Shown piece after piece: positions 1 to 6,204 of a stretch of 7,489 nucleotides of DNA; position 1 is the first letter of the stretch; each line of letters opens with the position of its first letter. Source of the stretch: JAJECS01 sp034428595 (GTDB taxonomy: Bacteria; Chloroflexota; UBA11872); the NCBI GenBank assembly GCA_034428595.1, contig DAOUHO010000099.1, positions 1-7,489 of the forward strand, in the 5' to 3' direction. Position numbers and translations under genes: made by a program. The notes beneath the pieces are model-generated. The model worked only from the letters and a program-made list of their open reading frames with translations. It was not told the DNA's origin and searched no databases.

Positions 1-116
1 GCGCCCTCGGCAATCGCCTCGTGGGCTACTTGCATGGCTGCCTGCGCACCCGCACCGCCTACCACGAGGCCACGGCCTGGGACCACCGCCAGCACCACGA
101 CGCCCTCGCGGCTTGA
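1..116 (+). CDS. IS110-family transposase, C-terminal end (partial)
   Basis: The reading frame enters from the left edge (first complete codon at position 3) and stops at TGA 114-116, leaving 38 visible codons. The peptide contains NRLVGYLHGCLRTRTAYHEA followed by TAWDHR, which resembles the C-terminal tail of IS110-family transposases (pattern: asparagine-arginine-leucine, a His-Gly-Cys-Leu stretch, then a Tyr..Glu..Ala segment). IS110 enzymes are DEDD/RuvC-like recombinases with a catalytic serine in the C-terminal domain, and are guided by a bridge RNA encoded in a non-coding end of the element. The catalytic parts lie outside the window, so whether the gene is intact cannot be judged. It converges on the amidase gene, whose stop is about 90 bases away. 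The family call rests on recall of the tail motif only. Confidence 0.7.
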   Translation, partial: ALGNRLVGYLHGCLRTRTAYHEATAWDHRQHHDALAA

Positions 117-138
117 CACCTTACGCACCTGGGGTGTC
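115..138 (+). terminator. small hairpin at transposase stop, possible weak terminator
   Basis: GACACC (115-120) pairs perfectly with GGTGTC (133-138) across a 12-base loop and is followed by only two T residues. It starts inside the transposase stop codon. A 6-bp stem without a T-run is weak support for an intrinsic terminator. It could equally be part of the structured end of the insertion sequence. Confidence 0.25.
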
Positions 139-142
139 TTGT

Positions 143-174
143 GGGCGCCCGTTTGACCTCGCCTGCCGGCGCCC
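143..174. repeat. 7-bp inverted repeat between transposase and amidase genes
   Basis: GGGCGCC (143-149) is the exact reverse complement of GGCGCCC (168-174), with an 18-base loop. It lies in the 87-base gap between the transposase stop and the amidase stop, so both convergent transcripts would contain it. It could act as a bidirectional transcription block or belong to the right end of the IS110 element. No T-run follows on either strand. The real boundary of the element cannot be placed from this window because the other end and an empty site are not visible. Confidence 0.3.
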
Positions 175-203
175 CAGCATGTTGTGGTGCTAGACCGACG
201 CCC

Positions 204-1106
204 CTAGAGGGCCGACTTCGGAAACCGGGCGTAGGCGCTCACGGGCACGCCGTATCCCCCGGCCTGACCAAGTCTCAGGTCCACGGCCGCCCCTGACAGC
301 ATGCGGGCCTGGGTTGGCGTCACGCCGAGGTCGCGCGCCAGCCGCTCCTCCATCCCGGCCGTGGCCTGTCGCAGCGCTCCCGTCAGGTCGTCGGCAACGC
401 CCACGGTCATCACATGCGTCGCCGTCTCGAACCAGGGGCGGGCGAGCGGCTCGTGTTGCAGCACGTCCAGCGTCACGTCGATCTCGGCGGTGATGTTCAC
501 CCCGGAGTGCGCCTCGGCGTCGCCCATGGTGGCGTGCACGTCGCCGATGCCGAAGAGCGCCCCTGGCGCTCGCACCGGCAGATACACGGTCGTGCCCGCG
601 GTGATCTCGTTGAAGTCCAAATTGCCGCCGTGGTCACCGAGGCTGAGGGTGATGATGCTGCCCGCGGCCGGCGCAACGCCGATCGTGCCCACCATCGGAC
701 GCGCCGGCAGACGGACGCCACTCGCGAACTGAACCTCGTCGCCCTGCACGTCGAATGGCTCAATGCCCGGACTCACCGGCTGATCGCCGAGGATGCCCGT
801 GCCCGGAAGCGCTGCCACGTATCCGCGCGGCGCGAGACGAATCGCCTCGATCGCCACGCGCAGCGTGTCGCCAGGCGCCGCATCCCTCACGCCGATCGGC
901 CCCGTGCACGGGTTCATGCGGCCGGGCGTGCGTCGGCGGGCAAAGGCGTCGACGTCCAGGTCGTCGCAATGCCCGTCGTAGGCGTCGCGGGCCTCGACGG
1001 TGAGCCGGGCGTGCGAAGGAACCCAGATGACCGGCGACGCGTCCGCGTCGAACTCGCAGGTCGCATGACGCGCGGAGATGCGCTGGCGCTCAACCTCTGA
1101 ATTCAC
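204..1106 (-). CDS. acetamidase/formamidase-family protein
   Basis: A 300-residue protein of the FmdA/AmdA family, cytosolic enzymes that hydrolyse short amides such as formamide or acetamide to ammonia and the acid. Family signs in order are: an N-terminal beta segment with EARDAYDG (residues 38-45); NPCTGPIGV followed by APGDTL (65-82), matching the usual NPxTGPxxVxGAxPGDTL; SLGDHGGNLDF (155-165); YLPVRAPGALFGIGDVHATM (175-194). The usual GDGE is GDAE here (195-198), and SGVN follows where many relatives have a glycine-valine-glutamate. Start chosen at GTG 1106 because AAAGGAGG lies 4 bases upstream and the frame before it is only uvrC antisense. It overlaps the uvrC stop by four bases (GTGA), so co-transcription and translational coupling are likely. 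No signal peptide is visible. The family is fairly secure, but the true substrate is not known from sequence. Confidence 0.88.
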   Translation of the reverse strand: MNSEVERQRISARHATCEFDADASPVIWVPSHARLTVEARDAYDGHCDDLDVDAFARRRTPGRMNPCTGPIGVRDAAPGDTLRVAIEAIRLAPRGYVAALPGTGILGDQPVSPGIEPFDVQGDEVQFASGVRLPARPMVGTIGVAPAAGSIITLSLGDHGGNLDFNEITAGTTVYLPVRAPGALFGIGDVHATMGDAEAHSGVNITAEIDVTLDVLQHEPLARPWFETATHVMTVGVADDLTGALRQATAGMEERLARDLGVTPTQARMLSGAAVDLRLGQAGGYGVPVSAYARFPKSAL

Positions 1107-3067
1107 AGTGCCTCCTTTAGCGCGCGCGCGGCGCTGGCGGTCATGCCGTCGACGGTCGCGAGTTCCGTCGCCGATGCTTGCCGAATCTGCTCCAGCGAGC
1201 CGAAGGCGCGAATCAGGGCCCGCTTGCGCTTCGGGCCAATGCCCGGGATTTCGTCCAGGATCGACCGCCGCCCCTTCTTCGTGCGCAACTTGATGTGAAA
1301 GCTCACCGCGAACCGATGCGCCTCGTCGCGAACCCGCTGCACGAGTCGCATGCCGTCGCTGTCGTGGGGGAGCTGGATCGGAGCCGAGCGGCCGGGAACG
1401 AACAGATCCTCGTGCTGCTTGGCGATTGCGGCCAACGGGATTTCCGCCGGATCGATGTCGAGCTCTCGGAACACATCCATCGCCGCGCTCAACTGGCCCT
1501 TCCCGCCGTCGATGAGCACCAGGTCCGGCGCCGAGCCCCATTCGCTGCTCGAGCCCGCCGTCACGTTGGTCGGCGCGGGCAACTCGACATCCGGATCCGC
1601 TTCCCCTAACGGAACGACGGCCAACGCGCGCTGTCCCACAGTGTCCTCGGACGCCTCTCGATCGGCCGCAATCTTGGTATAGCGCGCAAAGCGGCGCCGC
1701 AACACCTCCCGCATGGATTCGAAGTCGTCGTTGCCCGGCTGGTTTCGGACCTTGAAGCGTCGATACTTGCCTTTCTTGGCCACCCCGTCCTCGAAGACCA
1801 CGAGCGACCCCACGACCAGCGATCCCTGGATGTGGGAGATGTCGTAGGCCTCGATGCGCCGGGGCAGACGTTCGAGCCCCAGCGCCGTGCCGATCTCGAG
1901 CAGCGCCTGGCGGAGCTTGCGGCCGGAGTTGAGCCAGCGAGCCCGCTCGATCTGCAGCGTGTCGCGAACATTGCGGGCGGCCATGGCCACGAGCTTTCGC
2001 TTCTGGCCGCGCTGCGGGGCACGGACCTCAACCTTCGCGCCGCGCAGGGTGCTCAGCCACGCGGCGAGCGGCTCCGGATCCGAAAGCCGCGCCGACGTGA
2101 GCACCAATAGCGGCACCTCGGGCGCCCGGTCGTAGTACTCGCGCACGAAGTCGTCGAGCATTTCGCCCTCCGTCTCCTCGCCCGTCACCACCAGCTCGTA
2201 AGCGCCGCGCCCGATCATCTTTCCGCCGCGGATGCGCAGCACGGTTGCCTGAGCCTCGCGCCCCTCGCGCGCCGCGGCGATGACGTCGATCTGACCGCCG
2301 CGCAGGTCGGTGATCTTCTGCTCGGCGACGACCTTGTCGATCGCCTTGAGCCGGTCACGATGCGTGGCGGCGGATTCGTAGTCGTGGGACTCGGCGGCGC
2401 TCCACATTTGGTCGGTGAGTCGCTCCACCACGTGGTCGTAGTCGCCGCGCATGAAGCCAATGGCGCCATCGACGACCGCCGTGTACTCCTCCACGGTGCA
2501 GTGGCGCGTGCAGGGCGCAATGCATAGCCCCAGGTGAAACTTCAGGCACGGCCGTGGGATTGGCGTGCCCATGTCGATGGTGCATGTGCGGTAGGGAAAC
2601 AGCCGGTTGAGCAGCTTGAGCGTCTGTCGCACCGATTTGGCGCTGGTGAACGGTCCGAAGTACAGCGCGCCGTCCCGCAGGATGCGGCGGGTCGTGCCGA
2701 CTCGCGGGTAGGTCTCGTTGATCGTGATCTTGACGTAGAGGTAGCCCTTGTCGTCGCGAAACGTGACGTTGAACGGCGGACGGTGCTCCTTGATGAGGTT
2801 GTTCTCCAGCAAGAGGGCCTCGACCTCGGAATCGGTGACGATCACCTCGATATCAGCCACGCGCTGAACGAGGGAAACCGTCTTGGCCGAATGGTCGCCG
2901 CGCCGGAAATAGCTGCGCACGCGGCTGCGGAGCGAGCGCGCCTTGCCGATGTACACCACGTTGCCCGGCGCACCGCGCATGAGGTAGACACCCGGTGCGT
3001 CCGGCAGCCCGGCAAGTTTTTCTTCAACGGCGGCGGTGATCGCGGCAGGCACGCTTGGGAACATCAT
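1103..3067 (-). CDS. uvrC: UvrABC excinuclease subunit C
   Basis: UvrC is recruited by UvrB to damaged DNA and makes the 3' and then the 5' incision of nucleotide excision repair. All expected parts are present in this 654-residue frame. The GIY-YIG nuclease domain (about 23-100) has GVY 26-28, YIGK 39-42, R49 and the metal-binding Glu 88 in LLLENNLIK. Cys 162, 174, 182 and 186 have the spacing x11, x7, x3 described for the Fe-S cluster of E. coli UvrC. The UVR domain that contacts UvrB is at about 209-244. The RNase H-like 5' nuclease has the D409 (AYDISHIQGS), D520 (LIDGGKGQL) and H584 (DEAHRF) triad, and helix-hairpin-helix motifs follow from about 602 (IPGIGPKRKRALI). A low-complexity insertion at about 469-512 makes it longer than the roughly 610-residue E. 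coli protein. ATG 3067 was chosen because the family normally begins just before the EEKLAGLPDAPGVYLM segment. No clear Shine-Dalgarno is seen. ATG 3064 is equally possible, and the frame stays open to a TTG at 3205. Confidence 0.97.
   Translation of the reverse strand: MMFPSVPAAITAAVEEKLAGLPDAPGVYLMRGAPGNVVYIGKARSLRSRVRSYFRRGDHSAKTVSLVQRVADIEVIVTDSEVEALLLENNLIKEHRPPFNVTFRDDKGYLYVKITINETYPRVGTTRRILRDGALYFGPFTSAKSVRQTLKLLNRLFPYRTCTIDMGTPIPRPCLKFHLGLCIAPCTRHCTVEEYTAVVDGAIGFMRGDYDHVVERLTDQMWSAAESHDYESAATHRDRLKAIDKVVAEQKITDLRGGQIDVIAAAREGREAQATVLRIRGGKMIGRGAYELVVTGEETEGEMLDDFVREYYDRAPEVPLLVLTSARLSDPEPLAAWLSTLRGAKVEVRAPQRGQKRKLVAMAARNVRDTLQIERARWLNSGRKLRQALLEIGTALGLERLPRRIEAYDISHIQGSLVVGSLVVFEDGVAKKGKYRRFKVRNQPGNDDFESMREVLRRRFARYTKIAADREASEDTVGQRALAVVPLGEADPDVELPAPTNVTAGSSSEWGSAPDLVLIDGGKGQLSAAMDVFRELDIDPAEIPLAAIAKQHEDLFVPGRSAPIQLPHDSDGMRLVQRVRDEAHRFAVSFHIKLRTKKGRRSILDEIPGIGPKRKRALIRAFGSLEQIRQASATELATVDGMTASAARALKEAL
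1111..1118 (-). promoter_or_regulatory. strong ribosome-binding site for the amidase gene, inside uvrC
   Basis: On the minus strand AAAGGAGG is followed by CACT and then the GTG start at 1106. The same bases encode the Leu-Lys-Glu-Ala near the end of UvrC. This site decides the amidase start and shows that uvrC's last codons double as a translation signal. Confidence 0.8.
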
Positions 3068-3101
3068 GGTGGGCGCGCAACGGCAGGCAGGATTCCGATC
3101 G

Positions 3102-3107
3102 ATTCTA
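3102..3107 (-). promoter_or_regulatory. possible -10 element for uvrC and the amidase gene
   Basis: TAGAAT on the minus strand, about 34 bases before the uvrC start, matches the sigma-70 -10 consensus at five of six positions in an otherwise GC-rich gap. No recognisable -35 lies 16-18 bases upstream. Just downstream, on the plus strand, GATTC occurs twice at a 10-base period (3091-3095 and 3101-3105), which could be an operator or chance. I see no LexA-type GAAC..GTTC box in the gap. Confidence 0.3.
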
Positions 3108-3186
3108 GTGCGCGGAAGACGAGGGCCGCCCATGCGTCGCCCGGCGCTCCGTGGCGTGGGCCTCGGAGCGCCGCCGTGCGCGCGGG

Positions 3187-3192
3187 TAGAAT
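3187..3192 (+). promoter_or_regulatory. possible -10 element for the AI-2E/ABC exporter unit
   Basis: TAGAAT occurs about 46 bases before the GTG at 3238, in the divergent gap, without a convincing -35. The 8-base perfect palindrome GACTAGTC (3196-3203) sits where transcription would begin. This could be a small operator site, but 8-base palindromes also arise by chance. The identical hexamer occurs on the other strand in front of uvrC. Confidence 0.3.
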
Positions 3193-3237
3193 GCCGACTA
3201 GTCAACTACCTTCGCGGACACCCAAGTCCGCGCGCGC

Positions 3238-4422
3238 GTGAACTATCAGCGTTTGCGGACGATCCTCATACTTCTGGGGATCGTTGTCGCCAGCATTTGG
3301 CTCCTGCAGTTTCTCTGGGGGCTTGTCGGAAACTTCGCGGCCTTGGTGGTGACACTGCTGCTTGCCTGGATCATCAACCTCATCGCGCTGGAGCCCGTGC
3401 GGTTCATGCACCGTTTCCGCATTCCGCGCGCGCTGGCAGCCACCATCGTCTATCTCGTGATCGCCGGTATCACGGCCATTTCCGCTTTCTTCATCCTGCC
3501 GCCGCTCTTCGCCGAAATCGGGCGTGCAGCCGGCGACCTCTCGGCCGGCGCCGCGAACGCCACGCAAATCTTGGAGAACCTGCGCGCGCAGCTGCTGCAG
3601 TGGGGCGTGCCCCAAGACACCGTGACCGAGGTGGTCACCGGCTTCAACACGCAGATCATCACGCTCGGTCAGGACATCGCCGCCGGAATCTTGGCGTCGA
3701 CGGGAGCGGTCCTCGGCGGGCTTGGTCTGGCCATCCTCACCTTGATCATCTCGATCTACATCCTGCTGGGATGGGACACGAACTTGCAGCGGCTGCGCCG
3801 CGAGCTGCCCGCCGATTGGCGCGCGCGATTCGACCGAGGCATTCGCTCCGCCGAGCGCACGTTCGGCGGCTGGCTCGGCGGCCAGGCCGTGGCGTCAACC
3901 ATCTGGGGCGGCGCGGTGGTCTTGATCTTCTTCATCGCCGACATGCCGTTCGGCCTGCTGGTTGCCGTCGCCACGGGCTTGCTCATGTTCATCCCGTTCA
4001 TCGGCCTGGCCGCCGGCATCGGACTCCCCATCGTGATGGCCCTGACCATACGCGTCGACCTGGCAATCTGGGTTGGCATCAGCGTGGCCGTGCTCTCGCT
4101 CGTCATCGAGAACATCGTCAAGCCGCGGGTCATGGGCACCGCCCTCGGGGTGAATCCACTCGTCGTGATTTTGAGCGTGATCATCGGCGGAGTCGCGGCA
4201 GGATTCTGGGGCATCGTGTTCGGCATTCCGATCGGCGCCTTGATATGGACGTTCGTGCGCTGGGGCGCCCTCGAGGTGCTCCACGCGCAAGCCCGCCTGC
4301 ATGAGCACCCGGACGAGCCGGCGACGCCGCCAGCCGTGGCAACGGCGGAGCGATCAGACGAGGCCAACGGCGCGCCGCTGCCGGCGGACGCCAAGGAGCC
4401 TTCGCAAGGGGTTCGCGCATAA
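3238..4422 (+). CDS. AI-2E/PerM-family membrane transporter
   Basis: A 394-residue integral inner-membrane protein of the AI-2E transporter (UPF0118/PerM) family. Members have been linked to export of autoinducer-2, to Na+/H+ antiport and to other solutes, so the substrate cannot be named. Visible layout: two N-terminal membrane helices (about 7-29 and 31-49), a third (66-89), a long soluble stretch (90-150), then helices at about 152-178, 219-236, 238-270, 276-292 and 307-340. Family marks are MFIPFIG (250-256) in the central helix pair, ENIVKPRVMG (291-300), and a Gly-rich segment ending in GIPIGA (329-334). The last 50 residues are charged and Ala/Pro-rich, probably a disordered cytoplasmic tail. 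Start is GTG 3238. There is no good Shine-Dalgarno, but the hydrophobic helix begins right after it. The TAA stop overlaps the likely start of the first ABC gene, suggesting one operon. Confidence 0.88.
   Translation: MNYQRLRTILILLGIVVASIWLLQFLWGLVGNFAALVVTLLLAWIINLIALEPVRFMHRFRIPRALAATIVYLVIAGITAISAFFILPPLFAEIGRAAGDLSAGAANATQILENLRAQLLQWGVPQDTVTEVVTGFNTQIITLGQDIAAGILASTGAVLGGLGLAILTLIISIYILLGWDTNLQRLRRELPADWRARFDRGIRSAERTFGGWLGGQAVASTIWGGAVVLIFFIADMPFGLLVAVATGLLMFIPFIGLAAGIGLPIVMALTIRVDLAIWVGISVAVLSLVIENIVKPRVMGTALGVNPLVVILSVIIGGVAAGFWGIVFGIPIGALIWTFVRWGALEVLHAQARLHEHPDEPATPPAVATAERSDEANGAPLPADAKEPSQGVRA
4406..4411 (+). promoter_or_regulatory. ribosome-binding site pointing at a non-standard ATA start
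   Basis: AAGGGG lies 7 bases upstream of ATA 4419-4421, inside the end of the AI-2E family gene. A second AAGGAG is at 4393-4398, but 20 bases from the ATA is too far for direct use. No such motif precedes the first in-frame ATG at 4488. This is the main evidence that translation of the first ABC gene begins at about 4419. Confidence 0.6.
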
Positions 4423-6200
4423 GGCCGCTCGTCCGGATTCTCAAATATGTCCGGCCGCATTGGCGTTGGGCGCTGCTGTCGCTCGCCATGTGGGGCGTCG
4501 CCACCACCATGGACCTGCTGATTCCCCAGGTCATCGCGCGCGTCATCGACGAGGGCATTGGGGCCGGGGACCGTGAGCGCCTCGCCGCGCTGGTGGGCCT
4601 GACCGCCGCGCTCATCTTCGTGCGCGGCGCCGGCTTCTTCTTCACCCGTATGACCATGCGGGTGTACGAAACGCGGGTTGCGTCCCGCATGCGCCTCGAC
4701 TTCTACGCGCACCTGCAGCGCCTGCCGTTCAGCTACTACGACCGCGTGGACAGCGGCGACATCATCACCCGGGCCGTCAGCGACCTGAACCGCGCCCGAA
4801 TGTTCGCCGGCGTAGGTGTGACTGAGACGGTGCGCATTCTCGGGCTTTACATCGCGATCATCGTGGGCATGGCCCTCACCAGCGCGACGCTGACGCTGAT
4901 GGTCGTGCCCGTGCTCGTGGTCTTGGCGGGCATGTCGATCTGGTACGGGAGCGTGGTGCGGCCCATGTGGCAGCGCATCCAGCAGCAGCAGGCCACCCTG
5001 ACCCGGGTGCTGTCGGAAAACCTCAACGGCGTGCGGGTGGTAAAGGCTTTTGCCAAGGAGCACGCCGAAACCGAAGCCTTCGATCGCGCGGCCGGCGAGC
5101 TATTCGACCTTTCCATGCGTCCCGCCATACTTCGCGCGCGGCTGATGCCGTCCATGCTGGCAGTCGCCGGCATCGGCACGGTCATCGTCCTCGGGGTCGG
5201 CGGTCGCCTGGCGCTCGAAGGCGCCGTCTCCGTGGGCGTGCTGGTGGCGTTCTACTACTACTTTGCCCGGCTGATACCACCCACGCAGCAGTTGGGATTC
5301 GTCGTGCAGCGCATCGCCATCGCCATCGCCTCGGGAGGACGCGTGTTCGAGCTGCTGGATGAGCCCGTGCGCGTTGCCTCGCCGCCGGACGGTCACACGC
5401 CGGCCCGGGTTGACGGCCGGATTGAGTTTGACGGTGTTGATCTTTCCTACGGACGCCGGGAGCCCGCACTGCGCGATGTCAGCGCAGAAGTTTCGGCAGG
5501 CTCGGTCATCGGGGTCGTGGGGCCCACAGGGTCAGGCAAGAGCAGCCTGGTGCAGCTCATTCCGCGTTACTACGACGCGACCGCGGGCACGGTGCGGCTC
5601 GACGGCGTCGACGTGCGCGAATTCGACCTAGCGACCCTGCGACGACAGGTGGCCATCGTTCCGCAAGACGCCATGCTGTTCTCGGACACCGTGCGAAACA
5701 ATGTGGCCTATGGCGATCCCGGGGCGGACACGGATCGCATCGTCGCCGCCGCGCGCGACGCCCAGGCGCTTGATTTCATCGAAGACTTGCCCGAGGGCTT
5801 CGAAACCGTTGTCGGGGAGCGTGGCGTGGGGCTCAGCGGCGGCCAACGGCAGCGCGTGACCATCGCCCGCGCGCTGCTCACCGAGGCGCCGGTGCTGATT
5901 CTCGACGATGCGACGGCCAGCGTGGACACGCAGACCGAACGCCGCATCCAGGAAGCCCTGCGGGCGCGGGCGCAGGGGCGCACCACGTTCGTCATTTCCC
6001 AGCGAGTCAGCTCCGTCCAAAGCGCCGATCAGATCCTCGTCATCGAGGATGGCCGCGTGACCGACACCGGCACGCACGACGAGCTGGCCGCCCGTCCGGG
6101 CTTCTATCGTGACCTTGTGCAGCGGCAGCTTCACTCCGCAATCAGCTCCCAAGATTCCCGGCACTCAGCTGCCGGAACCGCCGTCCCGGACCAGTGGTAA
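4419..6200 (+). CDS. ABC exporter half-transporter, degenerate-site subunit
   Basis: A 593-residue type IV (ABCB/MsbA-like) half-transporter: a six-helix membrane domain (about 1-310) followed by an ATPase domain (about 335-580). Walker A is GPTGSGKSS (368-376), the Q-loop is in VAIVPQD, the signature is LSGGQ (472-476), and Walker B is LILDDATASVD with D496. The catalytic Glu is Asp 497 and the switch His is Gln 528 (VISQRVSS). Asp and Gln at these positions are known from the weak-site partners TM287 and BmrC, while the signature is canonical as needed to complete the active site of the other partner. Hence it most likely forms a heterodimer with the next gene and exports a drug, lipid or peptide; the substrate is unknown. 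Start: the codons from 4419 encode PLVRILKYVRPHWRWALL, a typical elbow helix and start of helix 1, but the first codon is ATA. The first ATG (4488) would remove 23 residues. The stop is 4 bases before the next start. Confidence 0.93.
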   Translation: MRPLVRILKYVRPHWRWALLSLAMWGVATTMDLLIPQVIARVIDEGIGAGDRERLAALVGLTAALIFVRGAGFFFTRMTMRVYETRVASRMRLDFYAHLQRLPFSYYDRVDSGDIITRAVSDLNRARMFAGVGVTETVRILGLYIAIIVGMALTSATLTLMVVPVLVVLAGMSIWYGSVVRPMWQRIQQQQATLTRVLSENLNGVRVVKAFAKEHAETEAFDRAAGELFDLSMRPAILRARLMPSMLAVAGIGTVIVLGVGGRLALEGAVSVGVLVAFYYYFARLIPPTQQLGFVVQRIAIAIASGGRVFELLDEPVRVASPPDGHTPARVDGRIEFDGVDLSYGRREPALRDVSAEVSAGSVIGVVGPTGSGKSSLVQLIPRYYDATAGTVRLDGVDVREFDLATLRRQVAIVPQDAMLFSDTVRNNVAYGDPGADTDRIVAAARDAQALDFIEDLPEGFETVVGERGVGLSGGQRQRVTIARALLTEAPVLILDDATASVDTQTERRIQEALRARAQGRTTFVISQRVSSVQSADQILVIEDGRVTDTGTHDELAARPGFYRDLVQRQLHSAISSQDSRHSAAGTAVPDQW

Positions 6201-6204
6201 CGCC

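Noticed and set aside
414..1100. Plus-strand open frames opposite the amidase gene
   Set aside because: They are antisense to a conserved coding region, with low-complexity Arg-rich translation and no ribosome-binding site that I can see.
1107..1541. N-terminal extension of the amidase frame upstream of GTG 1106
   Set aside because: The 145 extra codons are antisense-frame reading within uvrC, Arg/Gly-rich and unlike the family. The strong ribosome-binding site sits at 1111-1118.
3068..3205. 46-residue N-terminal extension of UvrC to TTG 3205
   Set aside because: The stretch is Arg/Pro-rich with no family similarity, has no Shine-Dalgarno, and would cover the promoter-like region. The conserved start is near ATG 3067.
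3068..3237. SOS (LexA) control of uvrC
   Set aside because: No GAAC..GTTC or CTGT..ACAG type box was found in the gap.
3036..4304. Long plus-strand open frame overlapping the AI-2E family gene
   Set aside because: It is Arg/His/Ala-rich, crosses the divergent gap and out-of-frame overlaps a well-supported membrane protein, so it is a frame shadow.
3756..5063. Long minus-strand open frame (about 435 codons) opposite the transporter and ABC genes
   Set aside because: It lies antisense to two clearly conserved genes and spans their junction, and its His/Arg/Pro-rich composition is typical of chance open frames in GC-rich DNA.
5313..5330. Three tandem copies of ATCGCC
   Set aside because: The 18-base run is in frame within the first ABC gene, encodes Ile-Ala repeats of a membrane helix, and needs no other explanation.
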